NCBI GenBank assembly: GCA_017502845.1
Contig: JAFVUE010000001.1
Location: 1-58,044, forward strand
Length of the DNA stretch: 58,044 bases
Direction of reading: 5' to 3'
DNA from: Clostridia bacterium
GTDB lineage: Bacteria > Bacillota > Clostridia > UMGS1810
The position numbers were made by a program, and so were the translations under genes. This document shows positions 47,001 through 55,555 of the stretch, piece by piece (position 1 is the first letter of the stretch; each line of letters opens with the position of its first letter). The notes below the pieces were generated by a model that was given only the letters and a program-made list of their open reading frames with translations, searched no databases and was not told the DNA's origin.

Positions 47001-47688
47001 AAACGGTACATTTACCGTTAAAGGCGGCGTGGGCGAGATGACAGGCACAGTTGACAGCGCAGATGTTGTTATTAACGGAAATCCTGTAAAACTCTCTGTT
47101 CCTGTAAGAGAATTTGACGGTAAGATTTACATTCCTATGGATGACTGTATGCACGATGTATATGAATATATGTCAGAGTACGATTCTCTCACATATATCC
47201 TCTACTTCCGTGGCGGTTACTATATGGTACCCGGTGCACACACCTCAATCGTTAACTCCGAACTCCGCAACAGAGCAGATATCATTGCCACAACCTGCAG
47301 TGAGATCAATGCAGAGGTTAACCCACCCGAGGCGAGTCTTGACGATAACTACTCTACTTACTGGTGTAGTTCCGGCAGCGGCGAGTGGATTACTTACGAA
47401 CTTGCTGAAGAATACGAACTCACAGGTTTAGGTCTTGCGTGGGCATCCGGTCACTTAAGACAGGAACACTTCGCAGTTCATGTTTCAACAGACGGTGTAA
47501 CCTGGACAGAGGTATGGAGAGGCGATTCTTCCGGTAAGACAGACCGAATCGAAGATTTTATGTTCTCTGCACCTATTAAAGCAAAGTATGTGAAACTTGA
47601 ATGTAATGAGAATACAGTTAATATGATGAACTCACTTTATGAAACACACGTTTACTGTACAGAAAAGATTCCTTATTACGAGAAATAA
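44011..47688 (+). CDS. Secreted heparinase II/III-like protein with F5/8C domain, altered active site
   Basis: A 1225-aa paralogue of the preceding lyase, alignable through the signal peptide, binding domain and lyase region. Where the first enzyme has GWNHQGVHTYG, this one reads HWMTQGVSTYG (399-409): the Asn-His pair becomes Met401-Thr402, though the Tyr and the HTHVEVGNF histidines remain. It may be inactive, a binding protein, or of changed mechanism. A copper-amine-oxidase-like domain (about 955-1070) is followed by an F5/8 type C (discoidin, CBM32-like) domain at about 1085-1225, replacing the YPYWF module. It is 32 bases after the first lyase gene, so the two are probably co-expressed. 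Confidence 0.8.
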   Translation: MKKVLVTLVFSLLLMFALAIGVSAETIAIEAEDFEIHGGYTIQQSEQSSGGKCIVANITNAIVARNPADFGGENAIAKVTFNETANYSMYVRVANPAAYNGDSLFFVHDDVVHEFHFGVDHLDFYWKKVGVAKFTAGEHTIRIYAREQGGMVDKVIITSDPFFTPEGVGELPERNSILFHNGEGDVRSPLPAVVPPDEHPRLLVRASDLPRIRETLTHPQNIAAYERTLEKAKSTNRGDQASYSTDLLEEMQAKAFLYLVEGDVEMGKQAVEMVMNHIQKVQIATTFASDSTMRSAGHVVFSTACVYDWCYDLFTPEQRQIYIQSCSDLITLNFEGGFPNVEKQDVPTTAGHSVENPYYKDQLAFAIAVYDEDPFYYNNLVGVLNMNYFPLLNWYYPSHWMTQGVSTYGDFRSVWELFCAYMLDTLGQKPFIDEGPHYTLYKSIYWRRPDGHFFTDSDETRKVFDGTYVKNAHMNYLVAGNMYRDPVLKWQYFKNKADTDYVSTGITSLTAPMYLLMNDTTVELDNRAVLPLTKYYPSPVGNMIARTSWDEDYDSRAMMVSMKPQETYFSQHTHVEVGNFTVYYKGMLALDSGSYEAPAYTKEDGTAVASSVWGSGHYMNYLTQPVAHNVMLVYDPTNPSEIRSGGQRMQPGAYNSIKTYSSFMNGSNNTGKNLAYDYGPDKQAPEYSYLEGDITAGYKPERVKDYTRSYMFLNLFDDEIPGAFIVFDRIKSADPALEKAWLLHSMEEPKVDGNIITIDNTSLHNNGRLTNTILAPSDFKVEKVGGPGKEFWDGTANLEIYRQPIGDEAGDWRVEIHTEGKREQDYFLNVIQASDADDNIKHHEVTSNEQGEFVAVFVADRAVFMKKDRGSVYRDFTVTAEGEGDISYIITNLAEGRWTVKDSEGNVVYAEDVSGEHTVLRFRAKAGTYNVSWEYKLGIESKVFNVLADAKRLDYTPVDVFLNDKHYTDRGRLEDGVIMLSLDSLAKNTNRTTFTVENGTFTVKGGVGEMTGTVDSADVVINGNPVKLSVPVREFDGKIYIPMDDCMHDVYEYMSEYDSLTYILYFRGGYYMVPGAHTSIVNSELRNRADIIATTCSEINAEVNPPEASLDDNYSTYWCSSGSGEWITYELAEEYELTGLGLAWASGHLRQEHFAVHVSTDGVTWTEVWRGDSSGKTDRIEDFMFSAPIKAKYVKLECNENTVNMMNSLYETHVYCTEKIPYYEK

Positions 47689-47719
47689 TTTCAATTAAGT
47701 AAATAAACATATACGGATT

Positions 47720-47743
47720 GAGCACTGAACTTTTTCGGTGCTC
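47720..47743 (+). other. Stem-loop in the gap before the SLH genes
   Basis: GAGCACTGAA pairs with TTCGGTGCTC, and outer CGGA/TCCG bases extend the stem. No T run follows, so it is not a standard terminator. It may protect or process the long surface-gene transcript. Confidence 0.5.
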
Positions 47744-47770
47744 CGTCCGAGGTAAAAAAGGAGAAGACAT

Positions 47771-49513
47771 ATGAAGAAATTGATTTCTTTGGTATTGTCA
47801 GCGCTGCTTGTATTTTCAATGACAGCAGTATATGCGGCTCCCACTGCAGATGACATTACCTACACTGTGCGCCTCAGCACAGATGATGACGGCACTATCA
47901 TCCAGACCGTTGTCATAAACGGAAGCGGCGCAGATGCCGGTGAATTCGTTACACTCAGAATCTGGAAAGACGGTATGAGTGAAGCCGATTACGACGATGA
48001 TCCGTCAGCCCGTGTGGATGATATTGACCTTTTTGCAGTTCTTCTGCAGACGGTTGCTGATGAAAACGGCGAATTTGAATTTGAATTCCTTTTTGATGAG
48101 GAAGCAGCAGATTACCGTGCCGATATCAAGTCAGCAGGAGATACCGCGGTGCAGAAGACAATCTCCACAGCCGATGTTGAAGCGGCAAACGATTTCCTTG
48201 AGATGATAAACGATGCGGCACAACTCGCAGTAATGGATACAGACGATTTTGCGCCTGTACTTGATGCACCCTCTGATTATGGTCTGGTGCTCACAACCTT
48301 CGACCGCCTGACACCTGCTAATCAGGAAGCAGTTCTTGAAGCTGCAATTGATCTCTTTATTGCGAATAACGATGACGGTATAGAGAATACTATCGAAACT
48401 GTTACCAATGTTATAGGCGAGAACACAATACTTGCAATTTTCGACCAGACAGACGATGCGGATATCCTTGCAGAAGCATTCACAGTATACGCTGATATCG
48501 TAGATATCGAAAACCTCGAAAATGCCGCAGGTATAGATGACCTCTTTGATGGCTTTGAAGATGAGCAGAGCGAAGTTTTCGCCGCAATGGGCAATAAAGA
48601 ATACGACGATGTAGAAGATCTTCTTGAAGCATTCAAAGAAAGAGTATTCTTAAAAGCAATAAAAGATACACAGTATTATAATGAACTTGCTCCCATCATC
48701 GAGGGTAACCTTGATTACCTTGAACTTGATGAAGATGCATTGGAAGAATACGAAGATTCTTCTGCAGTAAGAACATTTGTTCTCAAAGCACTCAATAAAG
48801 CAAAATCAGGTATCAAAACTGTTGCAAAGTTCAAACTTTCATTTGAAAATGCAGTAGGGGACTACGGCAAGGACGATAAAGGCGGTTCAACAGGCAGTGG
48901 AACATCTACAAATGTTACCGTAAGTTCTGACCTTATCCCCAACGATATTGCACAACCCACTGCAGGTGTTTACAGCGATATGGCAGGACACTGGGCATAT
49001 CCGGCGGTATCTTACCTCTCCAATACCCGAATCGTTTCAGGTCGTGGCGACGGCACATTCGATCCCAATGCACCTATTACACGTGCAGAATTTGTTAAGA
49101 TGATTGTTGAGGCATATGGCCTTTACGATTCCAGAGCAACAGCTGACTTTGTTGATGTAAGCACATCCGACTGGTACTACGGTTATGTTGCTTCTATGGT
49201 TAAGAGGGGCTATATTCTCGGTAATGATGAAGGCAAATTCAATCCTAATGCAATCATATCCCGTCAGGATATGGCAGTAATTCTTTACAGAACACTTCAG
49301 GGCAAAAATCTTGTAAAGGTTATCCCCACACTTGAGAAACTCTTCACAGACTTTGATACAGTTTCTCCCTACGCACAGAACAGCGTAACTTATCTTTCAA
49401 ATATGGGACTCATCAATGGCTCTGACGGTATGTACAGACCGCATGATTCCTCAACACGTGCAGAAGCTGCACAGGTATTGTTTAATGCTATTATGGAGGT
49501 GGGTGTAAGATGA
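47771..49513 (+). CDS. S-layer homology (SLH) domain protein
   Basis: A 580-aa secreted protein with a signal peptide (about 1-22). An acidic helical region of unknown function (about 30-370) is followed by three C-terminal SLH repeats: about 401-445 (YSDMAGHWAYPAVSYL), 460-505 (FVDVSTSDWYYGYV) and 525-575 (FTDFDTVSPYAQNSV). SLH triplets bind pyruvylated secondary cell-wall polymers, so this protein is probably held on the cell surface. Its stop overlaps the next start by 4 bases (ATGA). Confidence 0.85.
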   Translation: MKKLISLVLSALLVFSMTAVYAAPTADDITYTVRLSTDDDGTIIQTVVINGSGADAGEFVTLRIWKDGMSEADYDDDPSARVDDIDLFAVLLQTVADENGEFEFEFLFDEEAADYRADIKSAGDTAVQKTISTADVEAANDFLEMINDAAQLAVMDTDDFAPVLDAPSDYGLVLTTFDRLTPANQEAVLEAAIDLFIANNDDGIENTIETVTNVIGENTILAIFDQTDDADILAEAFTVYADIVDIENLENAAGIDDLFDGFEDEQSEVFAAMGNKEYDDVEDLLEAFKERVFLKAIKDTQYYNELAPIIEGNLDYLELDEDALEEYEDSSAVRTFVLKALNKAKSGIKTVAKFKLSFENAVGDYGKDDKGGSTGSGTSTNVTVSSDLIPNDIAQPTAGVYSDMAGHWAYPAVSYLSNTRIVSGRGDGTFDPNAPITRAEFVKMIVEAYGLYDSRATADFVDVSTSDWYYGYVASMVKRGYILGNDEGKFNPNAIISRQDMAVILYRTLQGKNLVKVIPTLEKLFTDFDTVSPYAQNSVTYLSNMGLINGSDGMYRPHDSSTRAEAAQVLFNAIMEVGVR

Positions 49514-52077
49514 TGAAAAGATTATCAGCATTACTTTTAATCGTTGCCCTTGTTGCAACATCAATATTCGTTATACCTGCTTCTGCTGAAACAGCAACTG
49601 CAGATGCATCTTTTGAGATAGAATTCTTAAAAGCAATCGGAATTTTTGATGAAAACTTTAACACTAATGTTCCTGTAACAAGAGGAACTTATGCTAATTA
49701 TGTTGCACGTCTTATGGGCGATGTTCCTCCCTCAACATCTGCATCTGTTGTATACGTGGATGTTAAGGCAGAAGATCCCAACTGTGCAGGTATTTCACTC
49801 CTCACATCACACGGTATACTCAACGGTTACGGCGACGGAACCTTCCTTCCCGACCGTCCTGTTACTCTCAATGAGGCAGTTAAACCCCTCGTTGATATGC
49901 TCGGTTATAAATACCGTGCAAATCTCAATGGCGGTTATCCCAACGGCTATATGATTGCTGCACAGGATCTTGGCCTTTTCAAAGGTATCGAGATCAAGGC
50001 AGGTTATATGTACGGCGACGATTTTGCAAAACTTCTCTATAATGCACTTGATGTAGATGTTCTTCTTGAAAACGGTATTATCAAGAAAGACGGAGAAACA
50101 TCTTCAATGATGGAATCCGTTGAGGGTAAAACTCTTCTTACAGAAAATCTTGATATGTACATTGAAGAGGGCGTTGTAAATGCAAACTATGTTACAAGCA
50201 TTTCAGGCGATGTTGTAGCTGAAAATCAGCTCAATATCGGTGGTACAGTAGTTACTGCTACTGATGCAAAATACTTCGATATGGTTGGATGCTATGTAGA
50301 GTATGTATATTATCAGAAAGAGAACACAAAAGAGAAAGTTCTTGTATACGCTCAGCCCGAGGCAGGAAGCACGCTTACCCTTACAAAAGAGACACTTATC
50401 AGCGTAGACGGCCTTGACGTGCAGTACAGTGATGAGAACGGTAAACTCAAGAAAGCAAAACTCTCCGGCGAAGTTGATTTCGTATATAACGGCGATGTCG
50501 TAATTTTTGATCAGGACTATATTGATAATTTCAATGTAGGTACAATCCGCCTTGTAAACAGCGATGGTGATAATGATTACGATGTATTCTTTATTGAAAA
50601 CTACACAAGCTTCGTTGTAGATAGCGTTAACAGCACACAGAAGAAAGCAGATTCTTCAGTTCAGCTCGGTTTCTCATTATCACTTGATCCTGATAACTAC
50701 GGAATTATGCACCTTGTAAATTCTGCAGGAAATGCGGTAAATTTTGAAGATGTAAATAAAGGCACAGTGCTTTCTTACTATGTAAACGGCAATTACTTAA
50801 AGGCAATCGTTTCCAAGGAAATAGGCGAGGGTGAGATTGAGTCAATCAGAACCGGTGCAATGGGCACAGAGTATACAGTAGGCGGTAAGGTATATAAAGA
50901 ATCTCCTCTCTATGCTGCAAACACAGCAGAAGTTGGGGATGTCGTTACACTTTATGTTGATGCATTCGGTTATATTTCCGACATCAAACTTGGCTTTAAC
51001 GATAACCTGCAGGTGGGTTTCCTCCTTAAGGGGGCAAGAGATTATAACGGTCTTAATAAAGCATACGGCTTCAAGATTTACACACCCCAGGATAAAGTTT
51101 TAGTTGTATATGCTGCTGATAAAGTATCATATAACGGTACTTCCACAAAGATGGAAGATCTCCCTGCTACACTTTCACAGAGTATTATCTGCTATCAGCT
51201 CAATGAAGAGGGTAACCTCAATGTTCTTGAAACTCCCGTTCCGAGAGATGAAAACTATGTAGACGGTCGCCTTATGGCTATCTATCCCAAGACAGAAAGT
51301 TCACCCTATTACAGTAATATGATTGATTCCAGAATAGTAAAAGACGGAACTACAGTTGTATTCTCTATAGCCGATGTTGAGGGCGATATTACTGAAAGTA
51401 TGATCAAGTCAACACCTACAGCTCTTACAGACCGTGAATCATATACACTTGAGGGCTTTGCTATTTCCAAGGAAGCACCCCGTCTTAAAGTACTTATTAA
51501 GTACGGTGAAGTATCAGATATCATCCCCAGAGGCGAAAACCTTGCAACGGTTGTGAAGTTTGAGCAGGTACTCGGCGATAACGGTATGGATGAATATAAG
51601 ATGGATGTACTTGTAGAGGGTATCGAAAGATCCTTTACCGTTGCAGATGATGTAACAGGTGTTGAGAGTCCCACAGACTTCCTCCCCGGCGATACATTCC
51701 GTTACGGAACAAATTCCGACGGTGCGATTGACAAAGTTGACCGTATGTACAGAGTGGAAGAGGGTTGGCTGCCTGATTCATACGAATACTTCCCTGTTGA
51801 GGGTATTACTGAAACTGTAATGCACTACGGCGAAGTGCTTTCAAATGACGGTGCATACTTAAGAGTTAAATTTGATGACACTCCTTATACAGGATTCATT
51901 CAGGACTATTATGCAATTCCTATGTCCCACTACACAGCGGCAACTGTTGTTACAATCAGCGGCAGAGGTTGCACAGTTACAAAGGGCAGAATTCAGGATG
52001 CTAATGTAGGCGATATGGTTATCAACTACCGTAACCTTATGGCGGCTGTTGGCTTTGTAGTAATTAAGTTTGAATAA
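49510..52077 (+). CDS. Large secreted SLH-like protein of unknown function
   Basis: An 855-aa exported protein with a signal peptide (about 1-25). An N-terminal SLH-like region (about 30-190) has VYVDVKAEDPNCAGISLL, GYGDGTFLPDRPVTLNEAVK and a third, weaker repeat. The remaining ~650 residues are beta-rich and show no family I recognise. SLH repeats lie at the N-terminus, opposite to the gene before it. The ATGA overlap indicates coupled synthesis. A second ATG directly follows the first (ATGATG), so either may be used. Confidence 0.7.
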   Translation: MMKRLSALLLIVALVATSIFVIPASAETATADASFEIEFLKAIGIFDENFNTNVPVTRGTYANYVARLMGDVPPSTSASVVYVDVKAEDPNCAGISLLTSHGILNGYGDGTFLPDRPVTLNEAVKPLVDMLGYKYRANLNGGYPNGYMIAAQDLGLFKGIEIKAGYMYGDDFAKLLYNALDVDVLLENGIIKKDGETSSMMESVEGKTLLTENLDMYIEEGVVNANYVTSISGDVVAENQLNIGGTVVTATDAKYFDMVGCYVEYVYYQKENTKEKVLVYAQPEAGSTLTLTKETLISVDGLDVQYSDENGKLKKAKLSGEVDFVYNGDVVIFDQDYIDNFNVGTIRLVNSDGDNDYDVFFIENYTSFVVDSVNSTQKKADSSVQLGFSLSLDPDNYGIMHLVNSAGNAVNFEDVNKGTVLSYYVNGNYLKAIVSKEIGEGEIESIRTGAMGTEYTVGGKVYKESPLYAANTAEVGDVVTLYVDAFGYISDIKLGFNDNLQVGFLLKGARDYNGLNKAYGFKIYTPQDKVLVVYAADKVSYNGTSTKMEDLPATLSQSIICYQLNEEGNLNVLETPVPRDENYVDGRLMAIYPKTESSPYYSNMIDSRIVKDGTTVVFSIADVEGDITESMIKSTPTALTDRESYTLEGFAISKEAPRLKVLIKYGEVSDIIPRGENLATVVKFEQVLGDNGMDEYKMDVLVEGIERSFTVADDVTGVESPTDFLPGDTFRYGTNSDGAIDKVDRMYRVEEGWLPDSYEYFPVEGITETVMHYGEVLSNDGAYLRVKFDDTPYTGFIQDYYAIPMSHYTAATVVTISGRGCTVTKGRIQDANVGDMVINYRNLMAAVGFVVIKFE

Positions 52078-52093
52078 GGAGTAAAAGACAACT

Positions 52094-53986
52094 ATGTTGA
52101 AGATTAACTTTAATGGCGATATAGCAGATGTGTCCGAGGGTTTGTCCCTTGTGGCAGGTCGTCTTGGTATAGAACTTGACGATTCAGGCATCTGCGTTGA
52201 AGTAAAAAAAGTTGATAAGGGACTGGCGGTATCAGGTACCGCCGGTGCCTACACCATATCATACAGCACAAAGGTTGAGTTTTTCAGAGCACTTTCTCTT
52301 GTTGTTGATAAAATCAAAAAAGACGAGAAAAATTTTTCAATAAACGAAGAAGCAAAAATCGCAACAAGCGGTTTTATGGTAGACCTTTCAAGATGTGCTG
52401 TTATGACAGTTGATACAGTTAAGGATGTTATTGAGAGAATGTCTCTTATGGGACTTAATATGCTTATGCTCTACACAGAAGATAGCTATGAACTCGAGAA
52501 ATATCCTTATTTTGGCTATATGCGCGGCGCTTACAGCAAAGAAGAACTTAAAGAACTTGATGCTTACGCTCTTAAATTCGGCGTGGAACTGATTCCTTGC
52601 ATTCAGACACTTGCTCACCTTGGTGCGGCGCTTCGCTGGAGAGCATTCGGCGATGTTAAAGACACATCAACGGTTCTGCTTGTAGGGGAGGAAAAAACAT
52701 ACGAACTCATCGAGGAAATGATCAAAACCTGCCGTGAGATATTTACAACAGACAGAATCCATATCGGTATGGATGAGGCGTTTGATATCGGAACAGGCGG
52801 ATATTTCCGCAGAAACGGCTATGTTCCCACAGCAGATATAATGGCGGCACACTTAAAGAGGGTTTCCGCTATTGTGGATAAACACGGCTATAAGCCGATG
52901 ATGTGGAGTGATATGTTCTTCACAAGCTGTAATGATGAGAAATACTATTATATCCCCGAAACACAGTTCCCTGAAGACTTCAAGAAGAGTATTCCCGAAA
53001 ATCTTCAGATGGTTTACTGGGATTATGAGGGGGATCACGAGGAACGATATGACGGTATGATTACCGCACATGAACGCCTTGAGCACGATATTGTGTTCGC
53101 AGGTGCTGTGTGGAGTTGGAGCCGTCTCTGTCCTAACTTCCAGAAGACATTTATGGCATCCAGAGCGGCACTTGCCTCCTGTAAGAAACACGGTGTGCAG
53201 ACTGCCTTTATGACAATCTGGGGCAATGGCGGAACACAGACTAACTTCTATGAGAATCTCCCCGCACTTCAACTCTGGGCAGACCTTACTTATAATGATG
53301 AAGTAAGCGACGAGCTTTTTGCAGACCGCTTTCATGCGTGCACAGGTTATAATCTTGCAGATTTTATGCTCCTTTCCTGCGACGATTTCCCTGTGGACGA
53401 TATTATCGAGCATTTTGCAAGAACAAGAGCATTCCTTTGCATCAATACATCAATCCAGATTTTCTATCAGGATCTTCTCTACGGACTTCTTGATAAGAAC
53501 TTCAGAGATTATGATTTCAAGAGCCATTATAAATCATACCTTGATGCAATCGAGAAAGTCGGCGATCAGGGGGATATGAATGATATCTTTGAGATACATA
53601 AAGTCCTCTATCGTATACTTGTAAGTAAATCCGATATGGGTATCCGCCTGACAGATTCTTATCTTGCAGGGGATAAGGCGACTCTTGGCACATTGGTTGT
53701 TGAGATGGGTGTTATGCTTGAGGATATTATGAAACTTCACGGTATGTATTATGACCTCTGGCATAAAACCAATAAGCCCTTCGGCTGGGAACAGTTTGAT
53801 GGTCGTCTTGGCGGTCTTGAAGCACGTATCAGAACAACTATCCGCCGTGTAAGTCAGTTTGTTTCAGGTGAGGTTTCTTCTCTTCCCGAATTTGAAGCAG
53901 AACGCCTTTACTTTGACGGCTATGATAAAGCAATGGTAGAGGTTGCAGGTGTACATACATTTGACAGACCTTGTATAACTGACTAA
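52094..53986 (+). CDS. Glycoside hydrolase family 20 beta-N-acetylhexosaminidase
   Basis: A 630-aa enzyme releasing terminal beta-linked GlcNAc or GalNAc by substrate-assisted catalysis. The catalytic pair is Asp227-Glu228 in HIGMDEAFDIG, and the barrel begins near GFMVDLSRCAVM. There is no signal peptide, so it probably acts in the cytoplasm on imported oligosaccharides. It resembles the GH20C type of exo-hexosaminidase in length and in lacking export. It lies 16 bases behind the SLH protein gene, linking amino-sugar release to the surface lyases. Confidence 0.85.
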   Translation: MLKINFNGDIADVSEGLSLVAGRLGIELDDSGICVEVKKVDKGLAVSGTAGAYTISYSTKVEFFRALSLVVDKIKKDEKNFSINEEAKIATSGFMVDLSRCAVMTVDTVKDVIERMSLMGLNMLMLYTEDSYELEKYPYFGYMRGAYSKEELKELDAYALKFGVELIPCIQTLAHLGAALRWRAFGDVKDTSTVLLVGEEKTYELIEEMIKTCREIFTTDRIHIGMDEAFDIGTGGYFRRNGYVPTADIMAAHLKRVSAIVDKHGYKPMMWSDMFFTSCNDEKYYYIPETQFPEDFKKSIPENLQMVYWDYEGDHEERYDGMITAHERLEHDIVFAGAVWSWSRLCPNFQKTFMASRAALASCKKHGVQTAFMTIWGNGGTQTNFYENLPALQLWADLTYNDEVSDELFADRFHACTGYNLADFMLLSCDDFPVDDIIEHFARTRAFLCINTSIQIFYQDLLYGLLDKNFRDYDFKSHYKSYLDAIEKVGDQGDMNDIFEIHKVLYRILVSKSDMGIRLTDSYLAGDKATLGTLVVEMGVMLEDIMKLHGMYYDLWHKTNKPFGWEQFDGRLGGLEARIRTTIRRVSQFVSGEVSSLPEFEAERLYFDGYDKAMVEVAGVHTFDRPCITD

Positions 53987-54015
53987 TTGCAATTTCTTCA
54001 TTTATATGTTATAAT
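53987..54015 (+). promoter_or_regulatory. Promoter of the esterase gene
   Basis: TTGCAA (53987-53992), a 17-base spacer and TATAAT (54010-54015) with an extended TG. The expected start (near 54021) lies inside the left arm of the terminator hairpin at 54016-54046. Confidence 0.75.
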
Positions 54016-54057
54016 AGAGCAGAACCCAATCGGCGGGTTCTGCTCTATTTATTTTTT
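54016..54057 (+). terminator. Terminator after the GH20 gene, overlapping a promoter
   Basis: AGAGCAGAACCC pairs perfectly with GGGTTCTGCTCT around 7 bases, then ATTTATTTTTT. It can stop read-through from the surface operon, whereas transcripts from the overlapping promoter lack most of the left arm. Confidence 0.85.
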
Positions 54058-54071
54058 AAGGAGATGTTCAT

Positions 54072-54851
54072 ATGATACACGAGAGAATATCATTGAGGAA
54101 AGATAAACCAACGGTATATATGGAAACATATATTATAGACAAGCCTATGGAGGATAGCAAAAAATACCCCACAGTTGTTATATGTCCCGGCGGTGGCTAT
54201 GCATTTTGTTCTCCCCGTGAGGCAGAACCTATTGCCTTTAATTTCAATGCGGCGGGTTTCAATGCGGTAGTTGTTTACTATTCTGTATACGAACTTTATC
54301 CCACTGCTTTGCAGGATTTGTCCGAAGCGGTTGTTACTGTCCGTGAAAATGCAGAGGCGTGGAATGTAGATACTGATAAGGTGTTTGTGTGCGGATTTTC
54401 TGCCGGTGGACATCTTGCTGCATCACTTGGTACATTGTGGAATAGTGAGCCAACAATTAAACGTGAGGACGGCATGAATAAACCTAATGGTATGATTCTC
54501 TGTTATCCTGTTATCACTTCGGGAGATAAATGTCATGCCGGTTCAATTGAAGTTATCACAAATGGCGATAAAGCACTTGTGGAGCAGGTGTCTCTTGAAA
54601 AACAGGTAACGCCTGATTGTCCGCCTACTTTTATATGGCACACTTTTGGGGATGCGGCAGTTCCTGTAGAAAATACTCTCTATTTTCTGGAAGCACTCTC
54701 TGAAAATGGTATTTCAGCAGAAGCCCATATTTATCCCAGAGGCGGCCACGGTCTTTCACTTGCAAACGAATATGTTTGTCTGGACGAAAACTGTTTCTCT
54801 GAAGTGCAGGACTGGATGCGACATGCCGTAAGATGGATTAAATCATTATAA
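54072..54851 (+). CDS. Alpha/beta hydrolase, carbohydrate-esterase-like
   Basis: A 259-aa cytoplasmic hydrolase. The oxyanion segment is CPGGGY (about 38-43), the nucleophile Ser110 is in GFSAGGH, and Asp194 (FGDAAVP) and His226 (GGHGL) complete the triad. The pattern is that of the BD-FAE/acetyl xylan esterase group that removes acetyl or feruloyl groups from sugars. Placed behind GH20, it may deacetylate imported oligosaccharides. It has its own promoter and AAGGAG ribosome site. Confidence 0.8.
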   Translation: MIHERISLRKDKPTVYMETYIIDKPMEDSKKYPTVVICPGGGYAFCSPREAEPIAFNFNAAGFNAVVVYYSVYELYPTALQDLSEAVVTVRENAEAWNVDTDKVFVCGFSAGGHLAASLGTLWNSEPTIKREDGMNKPNGMILCYPVITSGDKCHAGSIEVITNGDKALVEQVSLEKQVTPDCPPTFIWHTFGDAAVPVENTLYFLEALSENGISAEAHIYPRGGHGLSLANEYVCLDENCFSEVQDWMRHAVRWIKSL

Positions 54852-54856
54852 AAATT

Positions 54857-54891
54857 AAAATCCTCTGATTGTGAATATCAGAGGATTTTTT
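54857..54891. terminator. Bidirectional terminator between convergent genes
   Basis: AAAATCCTCTGAT pairs perfectly with ATCAGAGGATTTT, with T runs on both strands. It separates the esterase gene from the minus-strand small-protein genes. Confidence 0.9.
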
Positions 54892-54896
54892 ATGTA

Positions 54897-55190
54897 TTAT
54901 TTGTCTTTGAGTCCTGATAAGAAGATCACTGCGAGTATGATAATAATCATTGTGTCGTCTGCCGAATCTTTCATAACCATGAGCAGTACGCCTATAAGTA
55001 TTATGTCGTCTATTCCGAAATTATCAAAAACACGGCTTAAACCACCTGGTTCACAGGATGCGGGTTCAGTTTCGCATTCACAACAATCTTTTTTTTCGGG
55101 TGCGCAATCTGCCTCTGGAACGACGATTTCCCCGCAATATGCGTTTTTTCGCGGGGATACGCCGTAGCCGTCATAGTAACGCTTATACAT
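54897..55190 (-). CDS. Small Cys-rich protein with hydrophobic C-terminus
   Basis: A 97-aa protein. The middle has clustered cysteines (CAPEKKDCCECETEPASC), and the C-terminal ~45 residues form two short hydrophobic stretches around Asp-rich turns (GIDDIILIGVLLMVMKDSADD...). The layout is one I have seen in many Clostridial genomes without an assigned function. The start is the second of two adjacent ATGs, since AGGTG sits five bases before it and only two before the first. Confidence 0.6.
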   Translation of the reverse strand: MYKRYYDGYGVSPRKNAYCGEIVVPEADCAPEKKDCCECETEPASCEPGGLSRVFDNFGIDDIILIGVLLMVMKDSADDTMIIIILAVIFLSGLKDK

Positions 55191-55205
55191 CATCTCACCT
55201 CATGT

Positions 55206-55541
55206 CTACAGTTTGAACATTGACGCCATCTTTGCTATCTGTATTAATCTTATTGCCTGATCGGCTTTTGCAGAACGCTTTTTTCCCATATAAGGTTTAA
55301 GAGAATTAAGTAAACTTATTCTCGGATCGTTTGTGGATGTTGTCTCCGAAAGTATCTGGCTGATTTTGTTTATAGAATCCACCTGATTTACAGGTGTACT
55401 TGCAGAAACCGCTTCTTCCTCTACCGTTTCAAAAGTTTCGGGGGCAGAGGGTTGAATATTTCCCAGGAGAGATGAAACCGCATTCAATGCTTCGGGATTT
55501 TCAAGCATGGATTTGAGCTTTTCTACCATATTATTGTCCAT
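55206..55541 (-). CDS. Conserved-looking small protein of unknown function
   Basis: A 111-aa soluble, helical protein. The tail (NDPRISLLNSLKPYMGKKRSAKADQAIRLIQIAKM) resembles a pattern found in small Clostridial proteins next to the preceding type. The start is ATG 55541, eight bases after AGGAGG; a GTG at 55550 is part of that ribosome site. It is probably in one transcript with its two neighbours. Confidence 0.6.
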   Translation of the reverse strand: MDNNMVEKLKSMLENPEALNAVSSLLGNIQPSAPETFETVEEEAVSASTPVNQVDSINKISQILSETTSTNDPRISLLNSLKPYMGKKRSAKADQAIRLIQIAKMASMFKL

Positions 55542-55555
55542 AGTTTGCACCTCCT

